DNA of 64,000 nt, from assembly GCA_023428375.1 (NCBI GenBank), contig JAEYYR010000003.1:62001-126000 (forward strand), given 5' to 3'. Shown here piece by piece: positions 36,289 through 44,979 of this stretch. This DNA is from a bacterium. Its GTDB lineage: Bacteria > Babelota > Babeliae > Babelales > Babelaceae. Made by a program: the position numbers and the translations under genes. Below the pieces are notes generated by a model that worked only from the letters and a program-made list of their open reading frames with translations, was not told the origin of the DNA and made no database searches. The stretch's first letter is position 1, and each line of letters opens with the position of its first letter.

Positions 36289-37113
36289 TTAGTGAATTAA
36301 TGTTGTCATTTTATCAATATAGCGTCCACTTAAATTAATAAAACAGCTTGGATAATCGAATGTCTTACGAAGCAAGATTTTTGTTGGTTCATAGATACAT
36401 AACGTTACTGCTGCTGTTGCAAAGCTCAATTTTGCAAGCGTATCACCCGTGATTTCAAATGGCTTTTCTTTTCTATAAAACATTTCATATTTTTGACATA
36501 ATTGAGTTCCGACTGCAGAGTCAATAAAAAATGCTTCCCATTCATCTTTTGTCATCATTTTTTGAATTTCCTGAGTGAAACTATCAAAAAGATCCTTGTA
36601 ATCTTTTTTAGATGCAGTATCAAGCCCAGATTTTTTTATCATATTCAAAATACATAGTAAACGCATGTTATAAAATGGACTATCAGATGACTTGATAACA
36701 TTACGAGCTTCTAAAATTTCTCTGCCTGCAATATGTTCGCCCACATTAGGAATATTGGAAAAGAAATAATGATTTAAAAAGTTACTGTTAGCTACTTTAT
36801 ATGAGCCATATAGAACCGGAACAAGCCACCCATACATATTAGCTTCAGGGATAGCGTTGCCGAGACTAAACAAGCCCCCCATCAATCCAGTTACAGTTGC
36901 AATTTCCCCACTATTTATACCCGTTTTATCATAATGTCTGTCGATAAATTTATTACCGCTTAACATTTTTGTTACGCCACCAGTAACAGCTAAACCGCCT
37001 AATGCAAATAATCCACGCAATGAGGCATTTTCTGATGCATGCGTGATGAAATTTGCTTGAAGTATTATTAGCGCACTTACACAATACTTCAATGCGCGAT
37101 GATTATTAAACAT
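36289..37113 (-). CDS. Exported membrane protein, unknown
   Basis: The ATG at 37113 is preceded by AAAGGAAAATGT and begins a signal peptide (YCVSALIILQANFITHA); the longer frame would extend into the divergent gene region. The 274-residue product has several hydrophobic segments after the signal (GLFALGGLAVTGGVTKML, TVTGLMGGLFSLGNAI, LSFATAAVTLCIYEPTKILL) with polar loops. No family is recognised. It lies between two photolyase-family genes, but its exported nature argues against a role in repair. Confidence 0.65.
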   Translation of the reverse strand: MFNNHRALKYCVSALIILQANFITHASENASLRGLFALGGLAVTGGVTKMLSGNKFIDRHYDKTGINSGEIATVTGLMGGLFSLGNAIPEANMYGWLVPVLYGSYKVANSNFLNHYFFSNIPNVGEHIAGREILEARNVIKSSDSPFYNMRLLCILNMIKKSGLDTASKKDYKDLFDSFTQEIQKMMTKDEWEAFFIDSAVGTQLCQKYEMFYRKEKPFEITGDTLAKLSFATAAVTLCIYEPTKILLRKTFDYPSCFINLSGRYIDKMTTLIH

Positions 37114-37176
37114 ACATTTTCCTTTAATAAAAAAAATAAACTCCATAAAGTATATTTTAAAAAAAAAGGTTATCCA

Positions 37177-38613
37177 GTGAAAGCACATTATTTATTACCA
37201 AATCAACTCTTTGAATCTCATAGCTTTGATATATCAACCATAATTTTACACGAGCATTCTCGATATTTTTTGGATTTTAAATTCCATAAACAGAAACTCA
37301 TGTTCCACCGCGCATCGATGAAAACTTATGAGAAGCATTTAAAGGACCAGGGAAAAAAAGTTATTTATATTGAGTTCAACGAATCATTAATCGATGTTAT
37401 AAGAAAATATTCTATCGATACTCTCTATTCATACGATCCTGTTGATAATTCTATTGCCCGCGAATTTATTCAGCTAAAAGATACGCTTAATATAATAGTG
37501 CATGATTCTCCCCTATTTCTTCTTACCGCTGACGAATCACAAGAATTTTTAGGGGAAAGTACTCATTACAGCATGAATTCATTCTATATCAAGCAGCGAA
37601 AGTATTTTGATATTTTGATGAGTAAGGGAAAGCCTGTCGGTGATAAATATAGTTATGATCAAGAAAATAGAAAGAAAATTAGTAAAGAAATTATTATTCC
37701 AGAACCATGGGTACCAAAGGAAAATGATTATGTTCGCCAAGCGCGTGAATATGTCAATAAACATTTTGCGTCAAATCCTGGATCTGATCAAACATTTATT
37801 TATCCGATTACACATAAAGAAGCAAAAAAATGGTTTGATCATTTTTTAACTAATAGATTTGATAAATTTGGAATATATCAAGACGCTATTGTTGAATATA
37901 ACCCATTTTTATTTCATTCATTACTGAGCCCATTATTAAATACAGGATTACTTAATGTGCACGAAGTGGTTAATCAATCATTGAAATATGCAAAATCACA
38001 TCACGTCCCATTAAATTCACTTGAAGGATTTTTGAGGCAAATAATTGGATGGCGCGAATTTGTGCGCGGTGTATATATTGCCATTGGCGAAGATCAACGC
38101 AATAGCAATTTCTTTAATCATGATCGACCTTTATCAAAACAATTTTGGGAATTTAAAACCGATATAGTGCCACTCGATGATGCATTAAATTCAGTACATG
38201 AATTTTCTTATGCACATCACATTCAACGGTTAATGATATTCGGTAATTTTATGCTACTTTGCCAAACAAAACCCAACGATGTTTATACATGGTTCATGGA
38301 GATGTTTATTGATGCCTATGATTGGGTAATGGTTCCCAACGTGTATGGAATGAGTCAGTACTCCGATGGCGGACGGATAATTACCAAGCCGTATATTTCA
38401 TCATCAAATTATATCTTAAAAATGAGTAACTATAAGCGTGGCCCCTGGTGTAAACTTTGGGATGCGCTCTACTGGAACTTCATTATCAGAAATTTTTCTA
38501 TGCTGCAAAAAAATCCACGCCTTGCAATGATTGCAAGCTCTGCGCGCAGAATGAGTAAAGATACTCTAAGTAGTCATATATCGCTGGCAGAAAAGTATAT
38601 TAATTTTACTTGA
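37177..38613 (+). CDS. Cryptochrome/photolyase-related protein (PhrB/FeS-BCP type) lacking cluster Cys
   Basis: This family (DPRP, prokaryotic 6-4 photolyase type) binds FAD and normally a [4Fe-4S] cluster. I start at the GTG at 37177, which has AAAAAAGG in front and gives VKAHYLLPNQLF, the family's beginning. Strong matches are LRQIIGWREFVRG, YAHHIQRLMIFGNFMLL, WFMEMFIDAYDWVMVPN, MSQYSDGG, KPYISSSNYI and LYWNFI. The cluster-binding stretch that in relatives carries Cys-x-x-Cys and a further Cys reads YKRGPWCKLWDALYW here, with only one Cys, and the position of the fourth Cys ahead of YAHHIQRLM reads PLDDAL. The cluster is probably absent. Whether repair activity remains cannot be told. Confidence 0.87.
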   Translation: MKAHYLLPNQLFESHSFDISTIILHEHSRYFLDFKFHKQKLMFHRASMKTYEKHLKDQGKKVIYIEFNESLIDVIRKYSIDTLYSYDPVDNSIAREFIQLKDTLNIIVHDSPLFLLTADESQEFLGESTHYSMNSFYIKQRKYFDILMSKGKPVGDKYSYDQENRKKISKEIIIPEPWVPKENDYVRQAREYVNKHFASNPGSDQTFIYPITHKEAKKWFDHFLTNRFDKFGIYQDAIVEYNPFLFHSLLSPLLNTGLLNVHEVVNQSLKYAKSHHVPLNSLEGFLRQIIGWREFVRGVYIAIGEDQRNSNFFNHDRPLSKQFWEFKTDIVPLDDALNSVHEFSYAHHIQRLMIFGNFMLLCQTKPNDVYTWFMEMFIDAYDWVMVPNVYGMSQYSDGGRIITKPYISSSNYILKMSNYKRGPWCKLWDALYWNFIIRNFSMLQKNPRLAMIASSARRMSKDTLSSHISLAEKYINFT

Positions 38614-38646
38614 TTTACATATTCATTATTTCTAAATGTATTTATT

Positions 38647-38676
38647 TTGAAGGGCGCCTTGGGTTATTATTATAGT
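38647..38676 (+). promoter_or_regulatory. Predicted sigma-70 type promoter
   Basis: TTGAAG at 38647-38652 and TATAGT at 38671-38676 with an 18-base spacer lie just upstream of the secreted-protein gene at 38692. Confidence 0.5.
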
Positions 38677-38691
38677 AAATAAGGAGTGCTT

Positions 38692-39117
38692 ATGAAAAAA
38701 AATATAACATTAGTAATGTTCACCTGTTTGGTATTTCTGACAAGCCAAATTAAAGCTGATTTGTTTTATGATATATACAATACAACCAACAAAAACATCA
38801 GAGTTGTTTTTTTTCCAACAAATAATGAAGAAAAAAGACAAGCTTCTGTAAATTTGGCGCCTGGCGAAACTAAGAAAAATTATCAATATTATAATTATGT
38901 CGGCACATATTCTTACTCCGCCAAGCCAACATCATGGGGCGTTAAGCAAATTATGATTATTGATCTTGATACAAACAAATTCATGAGTCGTGATATCAAG
39001 AAAGATCTTCAAAAGGAATTTTTAAAAATTACTGTGAGTTATTCAGATAACATAGGCACCAAAGGATCAGAGAAGCCAATGGGTCTTTGGTTTGATTATT
39101 CAAAGAAAAAATCTTAA
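38692..39117 (+). CDS. Small secreted protein, unknown
   Basis: The ATG at 38692 has AAGGAG seven bases upstream; the GTG two codons earlier overlaps that site. The 141-residue product starts with a signal peptide (LVMFTCLVFLTSQIKA). The mature part looks like a small beta-sandwich (YDIYNTTNKNIRVVFFP, VNLAPGETKKN, IMIIDLDTN). It may be a distant relative of the secreted protein at 928-1437, which has a similar layout. Function unknown. Confidence 0.7.
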   Translation: MKKNITLVMFTCLVFLTSQIKADLFYDIYNTTNKNIRVVFFPTNNEEKRQASVNLAPGETKKNYQYYNYVGTYSYSAKPTSWGVKQIMIIDLDTNKFMSRDIKKDLQKEFLKITVSYSDNIGTKGSEKPMGLWFDYSKKKS

Positions 39118-39151
39118 TACCAAAAAAACAACTATTTAATAGTTACATATT

Positions 39152-39174
39152 AAAGGGTCGCAATTCGACCCTTT
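39152..39174. terminator. Bidirectional intrinsic terminator
   Basis: A nine-base-pair stem, AAAGGGTCG against CGACCCTTT with loop CAATT, lies between the convergent genes ending at 39117 and 39176. Confidence 0.85.
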
Positions 39175-39175
39175 T

Positions 39176-39949
39176 CTAATAACTCCACGAACATTTTATA
39201 GAATTTCCTGAAACGCTAAAGTCGCATGCGCTTCCCGTATAAATCCAACGTTTTGCAACTTTATCTGCCGCAATTCCCGCAGCGACTCCAAGGGCGCCTC
39301 CTGCTACAATCTGAGACGTAAAATGTCTGTTACATGCAATTAATTCACCTGAAACGGCTGCAGCAAATGCCCACAACGGCAATCCTGCTTGCCACCCTTC
39401 TCTTAAGGTAAAGTAGGTCGCTGCATAAACTGTTTCAAACGCATGGCCGGATGGACAACCATTATAATATTTTTTATTCGGGTTAAAAAATTGATTGAGC
39501 GGTCGCCGACAAACCTCACTTTTGATTTGCTTAAGACCCTTTTTAATTGCCCACGTTATAGGCAACGTAAAAGCAAACACCTGTCCGGTTTTTGCAAGAT
39601 CATAACGAGAAGACAATCCTAAAAATGATAATGCTACCAATTCAATCGGAACACCAACTTTTGCCGTATAATAACACCATTTTGGCATCTGGTTAATATT
39701 ACAATGATGATCCGGACAATAAAACAACCGGTGAATATCTTTATCTAAAAATCGTGTCGTAACATATACTGGAGTTGCAAGACCCAAGACAAACAAGGTG
39801 TCGATATCTATCAACTGCCAGATGAAATCGCCCCATACACACGCAACAGATTTCACCCCATGAGTTAGTCGACATTCCTTACGAAATTCTAACTCATCGG
39901 CCAAAACTGTGCACGCCAGTAACCAGACGATGATCCCCCTTTTGATCAT
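39176..39949 (-). CDS. PAP2-family phosphatase-like membrane protein
   Basis: PAP2 enzymes remove phosphate from lipids such as undecaprenyl pyrophosphate or phosphatidate. The 257-residue product has a signal peptide or anchor, hydrophobic segments and two of the three motifs: KSEVCRRPL (KxxxxxxRP) and GCPSGHAFE (PSGH). The third motif region reads CNRHFTSQIVAGGALG, where relatives have SRxxxxxHxxSD; the His is kept, the Asp is Gln and the Arg is displaced. It may therefore be a divergent or altered enzyme. The C-terminal tail has Cys and ends SYW-like aromatic residues. It lies opposite a secreted-protein gene and shares its terminator. Confidence 0.8.
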   Translation of the reverse strand: MIKRGIIVWLLACTVLADELEFRKECRLTHGVKSVACVWGDFIWQLIDIDTLFVLGLATPVYVTTRFLDKDIHRLFYCPDHHCNINQMPKWCYYTAKVGVPIELVALSFLGLSSRYDLAKTGQVFAFTLPITWAIKKGLKQIKSEVCRRPLNQFFNPNKKYYNGCPSGHAFETVYAATYFTLREGWQAGLPLWAFAAAVSGELIACNRHFTSQIVAGGALGVAAGIAADKVAKRWIYTGSACDFSVSGNSIKCSWSY

Positions 39950-40033
39950 ACATCCCCCCTACGCACCATTCTAGTACAGGCTGCAACTTATTCTCAAGAA
40001 AGGCTCTTTTTTAATAGAAAAACGCGTTGCTGG

Positions 40034-40891
40034 CTATAAAAAATAAAATTCTTTTTGTTTTTTAATTAAGCCTTCTGAGTGAAGATTATCCAAGTTTTTT
40101 TGGATACGTTCAGGCTCACGATCTATGATGTGACATATGCGTTCAAATGTTGAAGCTGGCGCATTCAACAAAACGCGTAGGATCATCCCACGAATTTGTC
40201 GTTCAGATCCTTCAAATTTAGATTGCTTTGTATGATGAGCGCTTTTACGCGATGGATTTTTATACAACTGCTTAAGCATTACACCATAATCCATCAGCGC
40301 ATAATACCATTCACGAGGATTGTTTTTATCGACGGTAGCATCGATTAAAGGAAATAGCTCTTTGTCGGTTACTTCTGTTGAATCCTTGAAAAATTCATGA
40401 ATATACACCGCCCGGATATTAGTCTCTATGAAAATCGTAGGCAAATTAAAAGCAAATGCACAAATAGATGCTGCGGTTGCTTTTCCAATGCCATTAAAGG
40501 TTTCCAAAATAGAGGGATCTTTGGGTAAAATGCCAGCAAAATCAGTAACTACTCGTTGAGCGCTTTTGTGCAAGTACAAACCGCGCCGGTTATAACCTAA
40601 ACCCTGCCATGCTTCTAAAACATCACGTTGATCAGCAACAGCAAGTGTACCAAAATCAGGAAATCGTGAAATAAATGCTTCAAACTTTGGCGCCACTCGA
40701 TAGGTCTGCGTTTGTTGAAGCATTACTTCAGAAATAAAAACGTGATAGGGAGTCGGGTTCTCCCGCCACATAAATGAGCGACGATGAACCCGATAATATT
40801 CCCAAATTTTACTCGAAAACTGACGTAAGTTTTCGACAGTTACCTGGAGTGTTGTGCTATCTGATTTTAGCAGCATTCTTCTTCGCAACAT
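40034..40891 (-). CDS. mutY: MutY-like adenine/endonuclease III family glycosylase without FeS cluster
   Basis: MutY removes adenine paired with 8-oxoguanine. The HhH-GPD core is present: FISEVMLQQTQTYRV with the Glu used in base removal, LEAWQGLGYNRRG, and GIGKATAASICAFAF (the helix-hairpin-helix). The catalytic Asp region reads FIETNIRAV, with Glu-Thr where E. coli has Asp-Gly, and the four Cys of the [4Fe-4S] cluster are replaced by LYKNPSRKSAHHTKQSKF. I recall this cluster-free variant from other bacterial lineages. The C-terminal part is a short helical domain, not a NUDIX-like one. It overlaps the end of cutA by 25 bases; the ATG at 40876 is an alternative start. Confidence 0.86.
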   Translation of the reverse strand: MLRRRMLLKSDSTTLQVTVENLRQFSSKIWEYYRVHRRSFMWRENPTPYHVFISEVMLQQTQTYRVAPKFEAFISRFPDFGTLAVADQRDVLEAWQGLGYNRRGLYLHKSAQRVVTDFAGILPKDPSILETFNGIGKATAASICAFAFNLPTIFIETNIRAVYIHEFFKDSTEVTDKELFPLIDATVDKNNPREWYYALMDYGVMLKQLYKNPSRKSAHHTKQSKFEGSERQIRGMILRVLLNAPASTFERICHIIDREPERIQKNLDNLHSEGLIKKQKEFYFL

Positions 40892-41226
40892 TCGTCTGAT
40901 GATTCTTCTTCATCATCTTCATTTAATGTATCGACCAACCATTCATAATATTCGCCAGACACCATTGTTTGTGTTTGCGAAATGTACGGTATTTCATACG
41001 GATGATTTGATTGAATGTCTTCAAGTGCAAATGGCGCAAACTCTTGAGTGGTTTTGCCTTTTAAAATCCATTCAACTTTGGATTCAATTTTACCTTCCCA
41101 CCAATAGGAGGTTGCAAGTTGTTGTACATAGCCACAACCAATCAAACGATTTTCAAGAAGACGTCTTAAAGTTTCTTGTGCTTGTGATTCATTTGCAAAA
41201 ATTGAAGCAATTTCCATTATAATCAT
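40867..41226 (-). CDS. cutA: CutA1-like divalent-ion tolerance protein with Cys-rich tail
   Basis: CutA1 is a stable trimeric protein linked to metal tolerance. The 119-residue product has the family features: ENRLIGCGYVQQLATSYWWEG, the KVEWILKGKTT segment and HPYEIPYI. The core is followed by a tail of about 16 residues rich in acidic residues and Cys (NEDDEEESSDECCEEECC), with four Cys in two pairs, which is not normally present. AAGGATTAATT precedes the ATG. It sits nine bases after the M16 peptidase gene and overlaps the MutY-like gene, so the three are cotranscribed. Confidence 0.9.
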   Translation of the reverse strand: MIIMEIASIFANESQAQETLRRLLENRLIGCGYVQQLATSYWWEGKIESKVEWILKGKTTQEFAPFALEDIQSNHPYEIPYISQTQTMVSGEYYEWLVDTLNEDDEEESSDECCEEECC

Positions 41227-41235
41227 AATTAATCC

Positions 41236-43860
41236 TTATAAACGACCAATGCGTAATGTAACCATAGATGAAGTATTCAATATAGGCGCAACAGCGGCTT
41301 TAATCTCAGGCACAGTAACGCGCATAAGCTCTTCAGCGCGCTTATCAAAATAGTCTGCAGGAAAGCCGTATTCATCTAAGAACAAGAAACTAGATGCTAT
41401 ACTTTTATTAGCACTAAAATGATCAACTAACGAGTTGATAAGTGCACGTTGCGCTTCTTCCAATTCTTCTTGTGTTAAATTTGAAGCTCCCTGATCAATT
41501 ACTTTTTTAATTTCGCGTTCCGCTTCGGCCAAGCGATCAGGAGATACAATAGTTTTTACCAAAGTTATTCCTGGCTGTTTTCCAACGGCTGCCAGCAGAG
41601 ATCCGCTTATAGTATAAAACAATCCAGATCGTTCTCTTAATTCAAACAAGCGAGAGCTCATTGAACCTAGTACGCCACCGGAAAAAATTTGATCAAACAA
41701 TAATAATTTATCAAAAGCCGGGTCCATGCGTTTAATAGATAATCCACCAAAGCATAAAACCACTTGATCTCGATTAATCGTATAATCAACAACGTGAGCA
41801 TGCGGTTTTTCAATAAGAGGAAACTCAATTTCTTCAAGCTCAGGTCCTTGCCAGGTGCCAATGGTAGATTCTAAGATTGATTGCAGCGGATAACGCTCAA
41901 GGTCACCGACAATTGCTATACGAGTGCCAGAAGGAGTAATAAATTTTTTATATGCCTCTTCAAGATCTTTGCGAGTGATAGACATAATACTTTGCTTATC
42001 GCCCAAAATCTCTCTTGCATAGGGATGATTGCGGTAGATTTCATTTTTAATTAATTGACCGGCAAACTGAGCAGGAGTATCCCAAAATGCGCGCAATTCC
42101 GCAAGCATTTGCGTTCGCACACGTTCTATGGCATCAGGAGCCAATGAAGCTTCTTGCAGTACTTCATTAAGAAGATTAAGACCTTTCTGCAAATCAACAC
42201 TTAGCATGCTCATATGCATTTGGCCGGGGAATGTATTGAGTTCCATTCCAGAAGATTCTAATTCCGTTGCAAAAGCAGATGCATCATGTTTTTTTGTACC
42301 TTCTTGAAGAACATCAGCAAGCATCATCAACAACCCTTCTTTTCCAGCTGGATCGTAATAATGTTTTGCTTTGAAATCCATTACCAAATCAATTTTTGGT
42401 GTTTGCGGATTGTGATAAGCAAGAATCTTAACACCATTCTTTAAGGTAAATTCTTGTGCATGCGCAAAAGTAAATGGCAACGGTTTTTCAACGATGATGC
42501 TCTTTGCGTGCAAAGCTTCTTCGACTTCGGCTTCGCGCGTTATTAAGCTTAGAACGCGAGCGTCTTCGGCATCTGATTGATCTTGTAAAGAACGCCAAAA
42601 ATCTGATTCACCTTTTGGAAGTGGTAATACTTCGCCTTTATGCATTACAGAAGGGCGCAAATAATCATGAATTATGCCGCGAATTAATTCCTTAAGGCCT
42701 TCCTTAGGGAAATTAATATAATCAACCAAATAACGTTCATTTCCAGTAGCAAGGAAATATTTGCCAAGCAAATACGCCATTTTTTGATTATTTTCGCTGA
42801 GCGAAATAAAATCAATTTCGGTTTTTTTAATAGCGCGGGTCAAATCATAATCAGAGACCAAATTGTGTGCTAAATCAGACAATTCTTTATTAATTATCTC
42901 AATAATTTTGCTTGTATCTTCGTAGTTTGTAGGCTGGAAATATATAAATAAAACACCATTATCAAACATATCATGCACGAAGCAATCAATTTCTGTCACC
43001 AATTCTAATTTATCAACTAATAATTGAGATAGTCTTGATCCCTTGCCGCTTGCCAGTATCCAGGTAATTAGATCAAGAACATAGTCATGCTGCGCCGAGG
43101 ACCCGGGCACCACCCACGAAATCATAACTATTGGTTGCTGAATGTCACGGTATAGCGTGGTTTGCGTCGACATCAAATCTGATGAATGATAAAACTCTTG
43201 TTTTTTATAATCATAGTCAGGCTTCAACGAAGCAAATACTTTTTCGGATTCTTGTACAACATCATCAATATTAACATCACCGACGATTACCAATGTTGCA
43301 TTATTTGGCACATAATGACGATAGTAAAAATTAAGCAAATTATCGCGTTTTAGGCTCCAAAGATCTTGTTTGTAACCAATAATAGGGTGATGATATGGAT
43401 GATCGGCAAACATAGCAGAAACCATTCGCTCGACCAATGTTGACCCGTAATCATCGTTATACATTTTCAATTCTTGTATAACCGCTTTAAGCTCTGAATT
43501 TAAAAGATCTGGCTTGAAGGTGCAATTGCGCATGCAGTCTGCCATGATTGGCAAAATCGCTTTCCAATGTTGGCTAGGTACATCAAACAAGTAACCCGTA
43601 TAATCGTAAGAAGTAAAAGCGTTACAAACGCCGGACAATTTGTGAACAATAGTATTGATATCTGATTCAGAAAGAAGGGTGGTTCCTTTAAAAATCATAT
43701 GCTCTATAAGATGAGCGATTCCTTTTTCACCGCTTAATTCATCTTTGGAACCTACGTTATACCAAATTTGAAGCGAAACTTTGGGAATCTGATGACGAGG
43801 CGCCACAATAATAGTAAGCCCGTTTTCTAAAACGGTTTTGTAAACATTCTGATTTATCAT
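41236..43860 (-). CDS. M16-family zinc metallopeptidase, two-domain form
   Basis: M16 peptidases are pitrilysin-type proteases with the inverted zinc motif HxxEH. The 874-residue product has GIAHLIEHMIFKG (His50, Glu53, His54) in the first active domain, followed by the inactive partner domain and a second M16 pair beginning at about residue 480 (FTLKNGVKILAYHNPQTPK). The second half lacks HxxEH, as in processing-peptidase-like pairs fused in one chain. The start was set at 43860 because AAAGGATTAT precedes it. There is no signal peptide, so it is probably cytoplasmic. It leads an operon with cutA and the MutY-like gene. Confidence 0.9.
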   Translation of the reverse strand: MINQNVYKTVLENGLTIIVAPRHQIPKVSLQIWYNVGSKDELSGEKGIAHLIEHMIFKGTTLLSESDINTIVHKLSGVCNAFTSYDYTGYLFDVPSQHWKAILPIMADCMRNCTFKPDLLNSELKAVIQELKMYNDDYGSTLVERMVSAMFADHPYHHPIIGYKQDLWSLKRDNLLNFYYRHYVPNNATLVIVGDVNIDDVVQESEKVFASLKPDYDYKKQEFYHSSDLMSTQTTLYRDIQQPIVMISWVVPGSSAQHDYVLDLITWILASGKGSRLSQLLVDKLELVTEIDCFVHDMFDNGVLFIYFQPTNYEDTSKIIEIINKELSDLAHNLVSDYDLTRAIKKTEIDFISLSENNQKMAYLLGKYFLATGNERYLVDYINFPKEGLKELIRGIIHDYLRPSVMHKGEVLPLPKGESDFWRSLQDQSDAEDARVLSLITREAEVEEALHAKSIIVEKPLPFTFAHAQEFTLKNGVKILAYHNPQTPKIDLVMDFKAKHYYDPAGKEGLLMMLADVLQEGTKKHDASAFATELESSGMELNTFPGQMHMSMLSVDLQKGLNLLNEVLQEASLAPDAIERVRTQMLAELRAFWDTPAQFAGQLIKNEIYRNHPYAREILGDKQSIMSITRKDLEEAYKKFITPSGTRIAIVGDLERYPLQSILESTIGTWQGPELEEIEFPLIEKPHAHVVDYTINRDQVVLCFGGLSIKRMDPAFDKLLLFDQIFSGGVLGSMSSRLFELRERSGLFYTISGSLLAAVGKQPGITLVKTIVSPDRLAEAEREIKKVIDQGASNLTQEELEEAQRALINSLVDHFSANKSIASSFLFLDEYGFPADYFDKRAEELMRVTVPEIKAAVAPILNTSSMVTLRIGRL

Positions 43861-43999
43861 ATAATCCTTTGGCTTGGGCCTGGTCATTTAGTCTAATTGA
43901 ATAAGGATATTAGGGCAAATGACCAGGAAATATTGATTTTATAACAGACAATTATTTATATTAATCTATGAATAAATAATAATAATTGAATGGAATTAC

Positions 44000-44815
44000 A
44001 TGAAAAAATCATTAGTTTTAGTCTTTATTATAACGATCTCAGCACACATAGTAGCCGAAGACGTTATAATCACGCAGCAGGCTCGCTCCAGCGTTGCTCA
44101 ATCAGAATCTTTAAAAGGCAAAATAGCTTCAAAACAGCGTGAGCTAGAAGCATCTATTCAATCTTTGCCAGGTGCTGCAGAGTTGATAAATCAATGGAAA
44201 AAGCTTGATCAGCAGATTCAGAGTCTTGAAGATACCAATGGCATCACTCCCTTGATCCAAAAACTTAATAAATTTCATGAAAAAGCATGCCGCGTTCAAC
44301 GCACCAATCCTCAATCAAGAGAAATTTTAAGAAAGATCGGCAATGTCAGAAATGAAATTGATCACAGTACCAAGTCAGAACAACAAAAAATAAATGCCCT
44401 TTATCAAGAGATCGAAGATACCAACGATCAGAGCAAGCAAAAATCAGTTGGCTCACAAATGGAGCAGTATCAAAAGATTATCCAATCAAAATCAAAAAAT
44501 TCATTAAAGCAACTTGAAGCTCTTAATCAAGAATTACGAAGCTTGCCAGAGATTCAAGAAATAATTGACAGCGCGCGTGAAGTTAGCAAAGAAATTCGCG
44601 CAGCTGCTACAAAAATTAAATCTCAAGTTACACGATTAGAAAAAAGCAAAACAGAAATTACTGATAAATTATCTCAGCTCATCGCACAAAGTGAACTTGC
44701 AGACAAAATATATGATGCGCAAGATGCGTGGGCGAATTTAAAACGTAATTTAGCTCGTCAGGATCCATGTCTTCCTGATGTAGCCCGTCCAAGTTATTTA
44801 CAATACCTCAATTAA
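44000..44815 (+). CDS. Secreted coiled-coil protein, unknown
   Basis: The 271-residue product begins MKKSLVLVFIITISAHIVAED, a signal peptide. Nearly all of the remainder is helical and rich in Gln, Lys, Glu, Ser and Leu with heptad spacing (LKGKIASKQRELEASIQSL, IKSQVTRLEKSKTEITDKL), as in long coiled coils. The C-terminus ends with a short Pro- and Cys-containing segment. No family is recognised. A strong terminator follows. Confidence 0.7.
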   Translation: MKKSLVLVFIITISAHIVAEDVIITQQARSSVAQSESLKGKIASKQRELEASIQSLPGAAELINQWKKLDQQIQSLEDTNGITPLIQKLNKFHEKACRVQRTNPQSREILRKIGNVRNEIDHSTKSEQQKINALYQEIEDTNDQSKQKSVGSQMEQYQKIIQSKSKNSLKQLEALNQELRSLPEIQEIIDSAREVSKEIRAAATKIKSQVTRLEKSKTEITDKLSQLIAQSELADKIYDAQDAWANLKRNLARQDPCLPDVARPSYLQYLN

Positions 44816-44840
44816 GATAATTGTTTCATCTAATATCCAA

Positions 44841-44878
44841 ACATAATGCCTTAGTGAAAACTGGGGCATTATGTTTTT
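44841..44878 (+). terminator. Intrinsic terminator
   Basis: A ten-base-pair stem, ACATAATGCC against GGCATTATGT with a 14-base loop, is followed by a T-run. It ends the transcript of the coiled-coil gene at 44000. Confidence 0.85.
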
Positions 44879-44921
44879 GTTGCTAAAAAAGTCAGAAAAT
44901 TGCTATAAAGAAAGCATATTT

Positions 44922-44949
44922 TTGACAAACACAGAAATAGTTCTATATT
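44922..44949 (+). promoter_or_regulatory. Predicted sigma-70 type promoter
   Basis: A consensus TTGACA at 44922-44927 and TATATT at 44944-44949 with a 16-base spacer lie 30 bases before the ATG at 44980, downstream of a terminator. This is the best promoter match I found. Confidence 0.65.
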
Positions 44950-44979
44950 AGTTTTTGTTTAGCAAATTAAAGGAAAAGC

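Noticed and set aside
36289..37113. Gene between the photolyases as a repair partner
   Set aside because: It carries a signal peptide and membrane segments, so a DNA-repair role is unlikely.
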